Shown here piece after piece: positions 42,411-50,434 of a DNA stretch of 64,000 bases. Every line of letters starts with the position of its first letter. Positions within the stretch are counted from its first letter, which is position 1. Source of the DNA: Massilia sp. CFBP 13721. Its GTDB lineage: Bacteria; Pseudomonadota; Gammaproteobacteria; Burkholderiales; Burkholderiaceae_D. The stretch spans positions 33,606 to 97,605 of the forward strand of contig NZ_JACYUY010000024.1 in assembly GCF_014842025.1 (NCBI RefSeq), in the 5' to 3' direction. The notes beneath the pieces are model-generated. The model worked only from the letters and a program-made list of their open reading frames with translations. It did not search any database and was not told where the DNA came from. The position numbers and the translations under genes were made by a program.

Positions 42411-42511
42411 GGCTTGCTCTCCAAAGGTTGCGAAAAGTCAGGTGCGTTTCGCTCCGGCGGGCAGGGCGCCGGCCGATGTAAAGATTGTCCCTAGGAACAA
42501 CAAGGTATTCC

Positions 42512-42525
42512 GTGCGTCACCGAAC
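42512..42525. promoter_or_regulatory. Stress-regulon operator site 3, between the regulator and the glycine-zipper gene
   Basis: GTGCG-TCAC-CGAAC. Reverse strand: 22-bp gap to GACAAT for the glycine-zipper gene. Forward strand: 22-bp gap to TAACCT ahead of the Crp/Fnr gene, so the site could serve autoregulation. Confidence 0.65.
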
Positions 42526-42639
42526 ATACACCCCCTATCAGAGCATTTAACCTGATCCAAATTGTTTGCAAATGTATCCGTCACGCGGCCTTGCACCTGC
42601 CGGGCGCGTCCGGACTTCCTATTTCACCGCGAGGGTTCG

Positions 42640-43371
42640 ATGAACTTTGCTGCTTCTCCCGACGTCGCCGAGCACAATGCCAACTTGTTGCTGGCCGCGC
42701 TCCCGCCGCAGGAGCTTGCCCAGGTAATGCCGATGCTCGACCAGGTCCATGTCGAGGCCGGCGAGGTGCTGGGCGAGGCCGGCAAACCGGTCCGCCATAT
42801 CTATTTTCCCCATGACTGCCTGATCTCGCTGCTGGGCGTGGCCGGCGGGCGCATGACGCTCGAGGTCGGCCTGGTCGGGCGCGAAGGCATGCTGGGCGCC
42901 ACCGTCGCCCTCGGCCACGAGACGGCCCAGGTGCGCGCCGTGGTGCAGCGCCCCGGCAGCGCCAGCCGCATGGACAGCGCCGCCTTCCGCGCCGAATTCG
43001 CGCGCAATGCCGCCCTGCAGCGGGTGCTGTACCGCTACACCGACGCCTTGCTGGCGCAGGCGATCCAGATCGCCGTCTGCAGCCGCTTCCACGTGCTCGA
43101 GGCGCGCCTGGCGCGTTCGCTCCTGATCACGCGCGACCGCCTGCAGTCCGATAAATTCCACCTCACCCACGAGTTCCTGGCGCACGCGCTGGGTGTGCGC
43201 CGCGTCGGCGTCACCAAGGCGGCCAGCGCGCTGCAGCAGCAGGGATTGATCATCTACAGCCGCGGCAATATCGAGATCCTCGACGCCGAAGGGCTGGCGG
43301 CGGCCTCGTGCACCTGCTACGAGATCGTCAAGGATGCGGGGGCGGGCGCCTTGTCGAGCGCGTTCGTATAG
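42640..43371 (+). CDS. Crp/Fnr-family transcriptional regulator, candidate regulator of the stress operators
   Basis: 243 residues from ATG 42640 with GAGGG upstream. Residues about 15-130 are a cyclic-nucleotide-binding-type beta roll (EAGEVLGEAGKPVRHIYFPHDCLISLL, VGLVGREGMLGATVALG). A long dimer helix follows (about 130-160), then a winged helix-turn-helix (about 165-225). The recognition helix reads HALGVRRVGVTKAASALQ instead of the CRP/FNR R-E-x-x-S-R pattern, which predicts a different DNA target. The FNR cysteine cluster is missing; the signal is unknown. It lies among ten copies of a GTGCG-N4-CGCAC-like dyad with CRP-class spacing, one in its own upstream region. Confidence 0.9.
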   Translation: MNFAASPDVAEHNANLLLAALPPQELAQVMPMLDQVHVEAGEVLGEAGKPVRHIYFPHDCLISLLGVAGGRMTLEVGLVGREGMLGATVALGHETAQVRAVVQRPGSASRMDSAAFRAEFARNAALQRVLYRYTDALLAQAIQIAVCSRFHVLEARLARSLLITRDRLQSDKFHLTHEFLAHALGVRRVGVTKAASALQQQGLIIYSRGNIEILDAEGLAAASCTCYEIVKDAGAGALSSAFV

Positions 43372-43383
43372 GTTTGCTTGACT

Positions 43384-43419
43384 TACTGTAGGGTGGGCTC
43401 GAGAGCCCACCCTACAGTA
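43384..43419. repeat. Perfect 17-bp hairpin of the GTAGGGTGGGC family
   Basis: TACTGTAGGGTGGGCTC and GAGCCCACCCTACAGTA are perfect inverted copies around GA. It lies 13 bp after the regulator stop and may also help end its transcript. Confidence 0.85.
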
Positions 43420-43484
43420 CGCTGCCGTTCCGGGCGGGATCCAATTCCTCCCAGTCCCGGCTAAAACCAATCCCACAAACGTCA

Positions 43485-43518
43485 CGCCCCGCTTGCGCAG
43501 AGCACAAGCGGGGCGTTT
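43485..43518 (+). terminator. Intrinsic terminator between convergent genes
   Basis: CGCCCCGCTTG (43485-43495) pairs with CAAGCGGGGCG (43505-43515), then TTT. It lies between the Crp/Fnr gene and the convergent glycine-zipper lipoprotein gene and could serve both. Confidence 0.8.
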
Positions 43519-43553
43519 CGTGTGTGTTTGCCTGGGTACTGCAGGGATAAAAC

Positions 43554-43775
43554 TTAGTTGGTCTTGCCGGTCTGGTTGCCGATGACGCCGCCGACAGCTG
43601 CGCCGCCGACCGTGCCCACAGCGCTTCCGCCCGTCAGGACGCCACCGACCACGGCGCCAGCGCCGGCGCCGATCGCGGTGTTGCGGTCCTGGGTCGACAT
43701 GCCGGAGCAACCGGTCAGGCCCAGGGTCAGGGTGGCGAGGGTAGCGACAACTGCCAGGTGTTTGATGTTTTTCAT
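43554..43775 (-). CDS. Glycine-zipper lipoprotein (OsmB-like)
   Basis: 73 residues. A lipoprotein signal (MKNIKHLAVVATLATLTLGLTGC) is followed by a single glycine-zipper repeat: NTAIGAGAGAVVGGVLTGGSAVGTVGGAAVGGVIGNQTG. This is the length and layout of OsmB-type osmotic-stress lipoproteins. AAGGAGATTAGT precedes the ATG. It is 21 bp downstream of the BON lipoprotein gene and co-transcribed with it. Confidence 0.88.
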   Translation of the reverse strand: MKNIKHLAVVATLATLTLGLTGCSGMSTQDRNTAIGAGAGAVVGGVLTGGSAVGTVGGAAVGGVIGNQTGKTN

Positions 43776-43796
43776 ACTAATCTCCTTGGGTGGGGG

Positions 43797-44111
43797 TTAT
43801 TTCAAGCGCAGGTCATTCCTGACCGATTTCACGCCCTTTACTGTGCGCGCAACCGATGCTGCGGTTGCCACGTTTTCCGCCGAGCCGACATAGCCGCTCA
43901 GCTGGACAATGCCTTCGCGGGTTGCGACATCGATGTCCGCCGCCACCAGCTCCGTGCTGCGGGCGATGGCTTCCTTGACGCCGGCCGTGATGGTGGTATC
44001 GTCCACCGCCACGACTGGCGCCAGCAGGGCGCCGCTGCCGCCGCAGCCTGCGAGCGGTGCCCCGAACATCAGGGCCGCCAGCAAGGCCAGGGCCGGTTTC
44101 CAATGCGTCAT
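43797..44111 (-). CDS. BON-domain lipoprotein
   Basis: 104 residues. Lipoprotein signal ending in LAGC (MTHWKPALALLAALMFGAPLAGC), then a single BON domain: ITAGVKEAIARSTELVAADIDVATREGIVQLSGYVGSAENVATAASVARTVKGVKSVRNDLRLK. BON domains bind phospholipid or envelope components and are common in osmotic-shock proteins such as OsmY. A GTTCG-ACAA-CACAC site with class II spacing lies upstream. Confidence 0.92.
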   Translation of the reverse strand: MTHWKPALALLAALMFGAPLAGCGGSGALLAPVVAVDDTTITAGVKEAIARSTELVAADIDVATREGIVQLSGYVGSAENVATAASVARTVKGVKSVRNDLRLK

Positions 44112-44180
44112 GCGTTTCCTTGATGCCGTGTTCCTGTGTCAGCGATGCACGCAGAGTAAATCCGCCGTGGAGTAGAGTCT

Positions 44181-44194
44181 GTTCGACAACACAC
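44181..44194 (-). promoter_or_regulatory. Stress-regulon operator site 4 (weak)
   Basis: GTTCG-ACAA-CACAC, with a 22-bp gap to TACTCT on the reverse strand. The right half departs from consensus (CACAC for CGCAC). It would serve the BON/OsmB-like pair. Confidence 0.45.
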
Positions 44195-44250
44195 ACAGGG
44201 CCAGCTTTACTCATCAGTGCGCATCTGCGTGCCTTCTTCGCAGCGCATGC

Positions 44251-46314
44251 TCAACGCGTCTTGGCCTTGCCCGGCGCCGGTGCGGTCGGCTTTTCCTTGG
44301 CCAGCGCCACCAGGCGGCCGCATTCGCTGCTCTCGCCGGGTCCCGTATTGATCAGCGGGATCAGTGCGGCGACCGGTGCCGCGGCGGCGGCCAGCACGGC
44401 CGCGCCGCCTGCCTTGAGTGCCAGCACGCCCTTGTCGACCGACACGTCGGGTTTGCTGAACGGGCCGCGCACGTACAGCGGGGCGCGCAGCGTGAACAGG
44501 CGCAGCGCTTTCGTTTCGGGACGGATCGTCAAGTCCATCTGCTCGTTGGCCAGGTTGACGTTGCCGTTGACGCGCACGATCGCCTCGGCGGTGTCGAGCA
44601 CCAGTACCTGCGATTGCATCACGCCCTTGTTGACGTCGAAGTCGGCGGCCAGGCAATTGAGTTGCACCGGCTTGTCGCCGAACAGCTTGGTGAGGACGAT
44701 GTTGCCGACGTTCAGGCCCATCATTTCGAGCAGCATCTTGTTGATCGTGCCCTGGTTGACCAGCGCCTTGACTTCGCCGTTCGACGAACCGAGCAGGGCG
44801 GCAACCGAGGTGCCGGTGGCCGACAGCTGGGCGTCGCCATTGACCTGGCCGACGGTCGCCTGCATCTGTTCGATGGTCGGGAACAGTTGCTTGAGCTGGA
44901 TGTGGCGCGCGCTGACCTTGGCGGTGGCCGCGATCGTGTTGCCTTTCGCGCCGCTGCCGTCGAGGCGGATGGTCGAGCGCAGCGTGCCACCGGCCACGCC
45001 GAAGTCGAGCGGGGCAAGCGTGATCACGCCATCCTTCATGATCAGGTGGGTCGACAGCTTGTTGATCGGCAGCGTCTTGTCGCGCCGGATCTTCTCGGCC
45101 GTGTAGCGCACGTCGGCATCGATCGCCTTCCAGCGCTCGGTGCGGAACTCTTCGACCGGCAGCACCTTGCCGCCCGGCTGCACGGCGTCGACGCCGCGCG
45201 CTTTCTTGCTCTCGTTCGAATCGCCGCCGATCAGCGGACCAAGGTCGGAGAACAGCAGTAGGCGCGTGGCCACGTTGCCCGACAGCTTGCCGCGCGGCTT
45301 GCCGCCTTCATACACGAGCTTGCCGCCGATGTCGCTCGAGCCGACCTTGCCCTTGAAATCGTCGTAGGTCCAGCGGCCGTACTCGCGGTCGAGCTCGCCC
45401 TTCAGGCGGCCCGAAGTGGAAAAGGCAGGCGTTTCCGGCAGCGTGATGCCGGTGAAGTTGTACAGGCGCGCCATGCTGCGTCCGGCCAGTTCCAGCTGCA
45501 GGTCGACCGCTTTCAGCTTGGCCGGGCTGGTGACGGTACCTTCGATCGCGATCCGGCTCGGGCCGCTGCGCATGTCGGCCTGCACCGGATACGGAACATT
45601 CTGGTCCTTCAGCGACAGCACTTGGCCGACCTTGCCGCCGCCGGTGACTTCGGCGCCATTATAGGTGCCGGTCACTTTGAAGCCGACGCCGTACTTGGTG
45701 TCGTTGTCGAGTGTGCGCACGTTGGCCGTGACGTCGGCCTTGGTGACGGCGTCGACGACGCGGATCACGCCATCGGTCAGCACCACGCGTTCGAGGTCGA
45801 GCTCCCACTTCGATTCCTCTTCCTTCTTCTTGTAGGCCCAGTTGTAGTGGGTAGCGTCGGTGCGCTGCAGCTCGACATAGGGCGAATCGAAGCGCAGCAC
45901 AGGGATGCCGATCCGGTGCTGCAGCAGGCCTAGCGGATTGAGCGAGAACGAGAACTGGCGCACGCGCGCCATGTCCATCTGCTTCATGTTCGCCGGATTG
46001 CCGACGTTCACGTCGTTGGCGATCAGGTGCGGCCAGGGCAGCCAGTCGCGCAGGTGGCGCTCTTCCTTGCGCATGCGCTTGGCCGGGACTTCCCATTCCA
46101 CCGCGAGGTTGCCGCGAATCGCGAATGGGCGCTCGATCGCCTCGCTCACCTTCGCATTCAGCCAGGGCCTGGCCTTGTTCCAGTCGAAGGTCAGGATAAA
46201 GATGATGGCGATGATCGGGATGGCAATCAGCGTGACCAAGAGGCCAAGCAGGATTTTCTTCTTCTTGCCGGCGTGCTTGTGGCCGGCATTCTGTTGAGTG
46301 GTGGTATCGGGCAT
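44251..46314 (-). CDS. AsmA-family protein
   Basis: 687 residues. A short basic N-terminus and one membrane helix (KKILLGLLVTLIAIPIIAIIFIL) are followed by the AsmA start motif FDWNKARPWLNAKVSEAIERPFAIRGNL. A long beta-rich periplasmic part ends with SVDKGVLALKAGGAAVLAAAAAP. AsmA-like proteins resemble bridge-type lipid-transfer proteins and move or tether phospholipids between membranes. Its promoter region has an exact GTGCG-GTGT-CGCAC operator and shares a 199-bp divergent region with the DUF4398 operon. Confidence 0.93.
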   Translation of the reverse strand: MPDTTTQQNAGHKHAGKKKKILLGLLVTLIAIPIIAIIFILTFDWNKARPWLNAKVSEAIERPFAIRGNLAVEWEVPAKRMRKEERHLRDWLPWPHLIANDVNVGNPANMKQMDMARVRQFSFSLNPLGLLQHRIGIPVLRFDSPYVELQRTDATHYNWAYKKKEEESKWELDLERVVLTDGVIRVVDAVTKADVTANVRTLDNDTKYGVGFKVTGTYNGAEVTGGGKVGQVLSLKDQNVPYPVQADMRSGPSRIAIEGTVTSPAKLKAVDLQLELAGRSMARLYNFTGITLPETPAFSTSGRLKGELDREYGRWTYDDFKGKVGSSDIGGKLVYEGGKPRGKLSGNVATRLLLFSDLGPLIGGDSNESKKARGVDAVQPGGKVLPVEEFRTERWKAIDADVRYTAEKIRRDKTLPINKLSTHLIMKDGVITLAPLDFGVAGGTLRSTIRLDGSGAKGNTIAATAKVSARHIQLKQLFPTIEQMQATVGQVNGDAQLSATGTSVAALLGSSNGEVKALVNQGTINKMLLEMMGLNVGNIVLTKLFGDKPVQLNCLAADFDVNKGVMQSQVLVLDTAEAIVRVNGNVNLANEQMDLTIRPETKALRLFTLRAPLYVRGPFSKPDVSVDKGVLALKAGGAAVLAAAAAPVAALIPLINTGPGESSECGRLVALAKEKPTAPAPGKAKTR

Positions 46315-46376
46315 GACGATCCTTCGTTGGGTATCGATCTTGCGGCCAGCTTAGCGCAAAGGGGAGGGTCATCAAT

Positions 46377-46390
46377 GTGCGGTGTCGCAC
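46377..46390 (-). promoter_or_regulatory. Stress-regulon operator site 5 (asmA-like gene)
   Basis: GTGCG-GTGT-CGCAC, identical to site 2. A 23-bp gap on the reverse strand leads to TAAGCT as -10, 63 bp from the AsmA ATG. Confidence 0.75.
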
Positions 46391-46437
46391 GGTGCGGCGG
46401 ATGAGCAGAGCGGCAATCTTCTCGATACGCAATCTAT

Positions 46438-46451
46438 GTGCGGCAGCGTAC
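46438..46451 (+). promoter_or_regulatory. Stress-regulon operator site 6 (DUF4398 operon)
   Basis: GTGCG-GCAG-CGTAC, then a 22-bp gap to TATAAC at 46474-46479. This is the best -10 of the set. It is predicted to drive the six-gene forward operon beginning at 46514. Confidence 0.75.
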
Positions 46452-46513
46452 CGAACTAGGCCGGTATTATGCTTATAACGTTAACAAGTTGCTTACATTC
46501 ACAGGAGATCCAC

Positions 46514-46900
46514 ATGGACATGAATCGTTCGATGCACCAGCTGGGCCGCGTGGCGGCAGTCGCCGCCGTGCTGGCGCTGGGCGCCTGCGCCAGCCAGAAG
46601 GCACCGGCCACGGCTGACGTCGCCGTCTCGCGCAACGCCGTCGAGAACGCAGTGCAGGCTGGCGCCGCCGACCTGGCTCCGGCCGAGATCACCGCGGCAC
46701 GCGCCAAGATGATGCGCGCCAACGAAGCACTTGCCGCCAAGGACTACAAGCTGGCGCGCGAACTGGCGATGCAGGCCCAGGCCGACGCGCAACTGGCGCA
46801 GAGCAAGGCCGCCTCGGCCAAGGCCACCGCCGCCTCGAACGCGCTCAACGAAGACCTGCGCGTGCTGCGCCAGGAAGTCGACCGCGCAAACAGCCAGTAA
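46514..46900 (+). CDS. DUF4398-domain lipoprotein
   Basis: 128 residues from ATG 46514, with AGGAG 8 bp upstream. A lipoprotein signal (VAAVLALGACAS) is followed by a long Ala-rich coiled helix with RNAVENAVQAGAADLAPAEITAARAKMMRANEALAAKDYKLARELAMQAQADAQLA, the DUF4398 core. It is paired with the OmpA/DUF4398 protein directly downstream, a recurring arrangement. First gene of an operon that runs to 49691 under site 6. Confidence 0.9.
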   Translation: MDMNRSMHQLGRVAAVAAVLALGACASQKAPATADVAVSRNAVENAVQAGAADLAPAEITAARAKMMRANEALAAKDYKLARELAMQAQADAQLAQSKAASAKATAASNALNEDLRVLRQEVDRANSQ

Positions 46901-46997
46901 GTTCGGCCACGCACTGTGGCCATTCATTGCAGCAGATAAACGATTTTCACGAGAACGCAAACGCGCCACCGGCGCCATGCATGAAGGGGAAAAAACC

Positions 46998-47921
46998 ATG
47001 ACACCACGCTTCCTGAAGCCGGCCGTCCTTGCCAGCGCCATCCTGCTGGCCGCCTGCAGCACCACGCCGACCACGACGCCGCAGCTGGACCAGGCCCGCG
47101 CCGATTTCGTCGCCGCCAATAACAATCCGCAAGTGGCGAGTTACGCGCCGCTGGAATTCAGGCAGGCCAGCGATGCGCTGAATGCCGCCAACACGGCTGC
47201 CGCCAAGAAAGAAAGTCTGGAAGACATCGACCGCCTGGCCTACGTGGCCAAGCAGAAGATCGCCACCGCCCAGGAAGTGGCGCGCGCCAAGGCGGCCGAG
47301 GCGAACATCGCCGACGCCGCGCGCCAGCGCACCGAAATCACTCTGGAGGCGCGCACCGCCGAAGCCGAGCGCGCCAAACGCCAGGCCGCCGAAGCCCAGG
47401 CCGCGGCAGCCGCCGCCCAGCAGCAGGCGGCAACCGCCCAGCAGCAGGCGGCGATGGCCCAGGACCAGACCCGCATGATCGCCGAGCGCGCCGCCAAGCT
47501 GGAAGCGCTGCTGGTCGAACTGCATGCCACCAAGACCGAGCGCGGCATGGTCGTCACCATCGGCGACGTGCTGTTCGCCACCAACGAGGCGAACCTGACC
47601 CCGAACGGCATGTCGACCCTGCGCAAGCTGGCCGATGTCATGGCGCAGAACCCGGAGCGCTCTGTGCTGGTCGAAGGCTTTACCGACAGCACCGGCAGCT
47701 CGAGCTACAACCAGGACCTGTCGCAGCGCCGCGCCAACGCGGTGGCGACGGCCCTGGGCAGCATGGGCGTGCCGCGCGAACGGATCGCCATGAAGGCCTA
47801 TGGCGAAGCCTTCCCGGTGGCCGCCAACGATACGGCGCCGAACCGCCAGCTGAACCGCCGCGTCGAGATCGTGCTGTCGAACGACAATGCGCCGATCCCG
47901 GCGCGCACAGCTTCGCGCTGA
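46998..47921 (+). CDS. OmpA-family lipoprotein with DUF4398 coiled-coil
   Basis: 307 residues from ATG 46998, with AAGGGGA upstream; an ATG at 46977 is an alternative. Lipoprotein signal ending LLAAC. Residues about 25-75 match DUF4398, about 80-180 form a long Ala/Gln/Glu coiled coil (AAAAAQQQAATAQQQAAMAQ), and the C-terminal 110 residues are an OmpA domain (GDVLFATNEANLTPNG, VLVEGFTDSTGSSSYNQDLSQRRA, NRQLNRRVEIVLS). It would span the periplasm to bind peptidoglycan. It lies in the stress operon after its DUF4398 paralogue. Confidence 0.93.
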   Translation: MTPRFLKPAVLASAILLAACSTTPTTTPQLDQARADFVAANNNPQVASYAPLEFRQASDALNAANTAAAKKESLEDIDRLAYVAKQKIATAQEVARAKAAEANIADAARQRTEITLEARTAEAERAKRQAAEAQAAAAAAQQQAATAQQQAAMAQDQTRMIAERAAKLEALLVELHATKTERGMVVTIGDVLFATNEANLTPNGMSTLRKLADVMAQNPERSVLVEGFTDSTGSSSYNQDLSQRRANAVATALGSMGVPRERIAMKAYGEAFPVAANDTAPNRQLNRRVEIVLSNDNAPIPARTASR

Positions 47922-47949
47922 TTTACCAAGCTTTTTTTAAGGAACCGTC

Positions 47950-48489
47950 ATGGAACAAAGCAGAACGCCCCTGGCACATGGCTTCGACGTCGAGGCCATC
48001 CGCCGCGCCGCGGCCAACCTCGACGACGGCGCCGTCACTGCGGGTTACGCGGCCGACCGCGAAGCCGTCATCGCCATGCTGAACGACGCGCTCGCCACCG
48101 AACTGCTGTGCGTGCTGCGCTACAAGCGCCACTACTACACCGTCAGCGGCCCGAACAACGGCGCCCTGAAGGCCGAGTTCCTCGAGCATGCCCAGCAGGA
48201 ACAGGAACACGCCGACCGCATCGCCGAGCGCATCGTCCAGCTGAACGGCTCGCCGAACTTCAACCCGGCCACGCTGACCGCACGCAGCCATGCCGAGTAC
48301 GACGATTCGGACGATACGCAAGCCATGGTGCGTGCCGACCTGATCGCCGAGCGCGTTGCCATCGAATCCTACCGCCAGATGATCCAGGCGATCGGCGACA
48401 AGGATCCGACCACCAGGCAGATGCTGACCGAGATCCTCGCCGTCGAAGAAGAGCACGCCGACGACATGCACGATTTCCTCGTGCCTTGA
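47950..48489 (+). CDS. Ferritin-like/bacterioferritin-type protein
   Basis: 179 residues forming a four-helix di-iron bundle. Candidate iron ligands are in ATELLCVLRYKRHYY (Glu in helix A), EHAQQEQEHADRIAERI (E-x2-H style), LIAERVAIESYRQMI and LAVEEEHADDMHDFL. This is the Mn/Fe bacterioferritin-like stress-protein family, which includes Dps-like neighbours in osmotic-stress operons. It probably stores iron or quenches peroxide. It is 28 bp downstream of the OmpA gene in the same operon. Confidence 0.85.
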   Translation: MEQSRTPLAHGFDVEAIRRAAANLDDGAVTAGYAADREAVIAMLNDALATELLCVLRYKRHYYTVSGPNNGALKAEFLEHAQQEQEHADRIAERIVQLNGSPNFNPATLTARSHAEYDDSDDTQAMVRADLIAERVAIESYRQMIQAIGDKDPTTRQMLTEILAVEEEHADDMHDFLVP

Positions 48490-48530
48490 TTGATTCATCC
48501 ACCACCACATAACCACAACAGGAGTTCACC

Positions 48531-48860
48531 ATGATTGATACCACCCGCACCAGCCGTTCGATCGACGACACCATCGACAGCGCCAGCGCCGACGTGAAAG
48601 TGCTGATGAAAGATGCGCAGTCGCTGCTGACCGCCGCTGCATCGATGACCGGCGAAAAGGCCGACGCACTGCGTACGCGCGGCATGGAGCTGCTGGACCG
48701 CGCGATGGGCAAGGCCAGCCAGTATCAAGGTCAAGCAGTCATCAAGAGCAAGGAACTGGCCGAGACTGCCGATGTCTATGTTAAAGACAACCCGTGGCGT
48801 ACCGTGGCCGCCGCGGCGAGTGTCGGCCTGCTGGTCGGTATTTATCTGGGTCGTAAATAA
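48531..48860 (+). CDS. DUF883/ElaB-YqjD family ribosome-associated membrane protein
   Basis: 109 residues. A long amphipathic helix (SIDDTIDSASADVKVLMKDAQSLLTAAA...ELLDRAMGKASQYQGQAVIKS) is followed by the family's C-terminal membrane anchor, YVKDNPWRTVAAAASVGLLVGIYLGRK. ElaB/YqjD relatives bind ribosomes to the inner membrane in stationary phase. GGAG 7 bp before ATG. It is followed by YqjE as in E. coli. Confidence 0.92.
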   Translation: MIDTTRTSRSIDDTIDSASADVKVLMKDAQSLLTAAASMTGEKADALRTRGMELLDRAMGKASQYQGQAVIKSKELAETADVYVKDNPWRTVAAAASVGLLVGIYLGRK

Positions 48861-48880
48861 TTTTCGCCGGAGAGAACGCC

Positions 48881-49267
48881 ATGGAAAAGACCGAAACCGT
48901 CGTGCATGGTCCTGGACTCATGGGCGGCATCTCCGGCCTGGCGAAGAACCTGTTCGGCCTCGTCGTGTCGCGCGTTGAACTCGCGGCGCTCGAGATGTCG
49001 GAAGTGCGTAACCACGTGATTGAACTGGTGGCGATTTTCGCCGGCGCCATTCTCGCAGTGTGGTTCGCATTGGCCTACGGCACCGCGACGATCGTGATGC
49101 TGGCCTGGGACAGCTGGGGCTGGAAGATCCTGCTGGTGATGTTCCTGGTGTTTCTGGCGATCACGGTTGCACTCGTGATGCGGGGGCTGGCGCTGCTCAA
49201 GCAGGGCAAGCTCGCCTTTCCGGAAACGATGCGGGAACTCCGCAACGACCGCGATGCGCTGATGTAA
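48881..49267 (+). CDS. YqjE-like phage-holin-family membrane protein
   Basis: 128 residues. The first part GLMGGISGLAKNLFGLVVSRVELAALEMSEVRNHVIEL leads to two membrane helices, VAIFAGAILAVWFALAYGTATIVMLAW and ILLVMFLVFLAITVALVMRG. This is the YqjE (phage holin 3-6) family, normally encoded next to ElaB/YqjD. Despite the name it is not part of a phage here. It starts 20 bp after the DUF883 gene. Confidence 0.9.
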   Translation: MEKTETVVHGPGLMGGISGLAKNLFGLVVSRVELAALEMSEVRNHVIELVAIFAGAILAVWFALAYGTATIVMLAWDSWGWKILLVMFLVFLAITVALVMRGLALLKQGKLAFPETMRELRNDRDALM

Positions 49268-49292
49268 AGCGGCCACCTACAGGGGAGAGAAC

Positions 49293-49691
49293 ATGGAACA
49301 ACACGACCATAAAAAGCATCACGGCGAGCCGACCGGACTGGCTGGACACAAGCACAGCACCGACCCCGTCAAGCGCAAGGCCGAGCTGCTGCGCGAAGGC
49401 GAGTTCTATCGTGCCGGCGTTACCTACGCCAAGGCACAGGTAAAGCACGGCGCGCGGCCCGAAGTCATGCTACATTCTGTCATGGACCACGCAACGTGGG
49501 CATTGCGGGCACGAGCTGATGCTCTGCTGAAACCTACGGGAACGAGCGTGTCGGTGCTGCTACCGTATGCGATGACCGCATTCAATTTCGTGCGCCAGCG
49601 CCGCATGGGCAAGCAAGCCGTGGCGGGTGCCGTGTTGATGGGCGTCGTCAGCTGGTACATGAAGAAGAAGCGCGCGCAGCAGGAAATCTGA
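49293..49691 (+). CDS. Stress-operon membrane-associated protein, YqjK position
   Basis: 132 residues. A His/Lys-rich N-terminus (MEQHDHKKHHGEPTGLAGHKHS) leads to a basic amphipathic helix and a C-terminal hydrophobic segment (AVAGAVLMGVVSWYMKKKRA). It holds the place of yqjK after yqjD-yqjE but is not clearly homologous. The His-rich stretch could bind metal. Last gene of the 46514-49691 operon. Confidence 0.7.
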   Translation: MEQHDHKKHHGEPTGLAGHKHSTDPVKRKAELLREGEFYRAGVTYAKAQVKHGARPEVMLHSVMDHATWALRARADALLKPTGTSVSVLLPYAMTAFNFVRQRRMGKQAVAGAVLMGVVSWYMKKKRAQQEI

Positions 49692-50028
49692 GGCAGGCCC
49701 CTAGTGACTGCGGCTGCGGCCCTGGTTGCCACCTGGTGCTTGTGTCGGGATGGCGGCCTGGTCGCCATCCAGATGTTTTTTCGGTAGCGCGAGCATGTTG
49801 CTTGCCGCCACCGAATGCATTTGCAGGGCAGTGGGATTGTAACGCACTGCATTTGCAGCGGCAGGAGGCTGTATCCGGTAGTAGCGGCTATATTTGGTAT
49901 AAATCGTTTATGCGATAGCCGCCAGGGTTCCGTCACCGGACCGGATGGGCAAAGAATATGGTGGGGCTTGAGCGGCGTCGCAATCATTGATTGGACGCCG
50001 TCTTTTTTTGTCGGCTTTTTGTCCGCTG
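49692..50028. other. Gene-free stretch with a possible small RNA
   Basis: 337 bp. An 11-bp sequence TGCATTTGCAG occurs near 49817 and again near 49850. TATAAA at 49898-49903 and the strong terminator at 49974-50009 would delimit a transcript of about 100 nt. No protein-coding frame of note is seen. Confidence 0.35.
49974..50009 (+). terminator. Strong intrinsic terminator
   Basis: GGCGTC and GACGCC enclose an inner stem (CAATC/GATTG), followed by seven Ts. It is about 280 bp after the DUF883 operon and could end that operon or an independent small RNA. Confidence 0.88.
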
Positions 50029-50421
50029 CTAGCGCGTCTGCGTCGCCGCCTGCGTGCCGGCCTCGGCGCGTGCGCTCGCCATTTCTTCCTTCCACGTATC
50101 CTGCGCCGCCTTCAGGCAAGCCTGGCGCTCCGCCGCCGGACCCTGGCGGCAAGCGTTCTTCGCTTCGTCGAGCGCCGCGCCGATTTCTTTCTGGCGCGTG
50201 CGCCAACGCTGGCCGCTGGTGGCGTCCTCGCGATACCAGCGCGCCGGATCGCCGCGCGCAATTTCCTGTGCCTGCTTGCTGGCCGCGGCCGGTGCGACCA
50301 TCGCGTCGTTGCTCTTCGGCGCAGGGGGCGCTTCGGTAGCGCTCTGGGCGCCGGCGAGGGCGCTGGCGGACGCCAGCAAGGCAGCCGCCAGCAGTTGCTT
50401 CACATCGGTATGCATTTTCAT
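50029..50421 (-). CDS. Periplasmic protein with Cys-x10-Cys repeat, function unknown
   Basis: 130 residues from ATG 50421, with GGAGG upstream; a second ATG at 50415 is possible. A signal peptide (LLAAALLASASALAGAQS) precedes a helix-rich mature part containing NACRQGPAAERQACLKAAQDTWKEEMA, which resembles the repeated Cys-pair unit of the protein at 51251-51838. The two are probably related. The ribosome binding site follows a terminator hairpin, so expression may depend on read-through from the gene upstream. Confidence 0.75.
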   Translation of the reverse strand: MKMHTDVKQLLAAALLASASALAGAQSATEAPPAPKSNDAMVAPAAASKQAQEIARGDPARWYREDATSGQRWRTRQKEIGAALDEAKNACRQGPAAERQACLKAAQDTWKEEMASARAEAGTQAATQTR

Positions 50422-50434
50422 CTTTACCTCCACG

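Noticed and set aside
48881..49267. Holin-family protein as evidence of a prophage
   Set aside because: It is the YqjE member of a yqjD-yqjE stress operon. No other phage gene is present.
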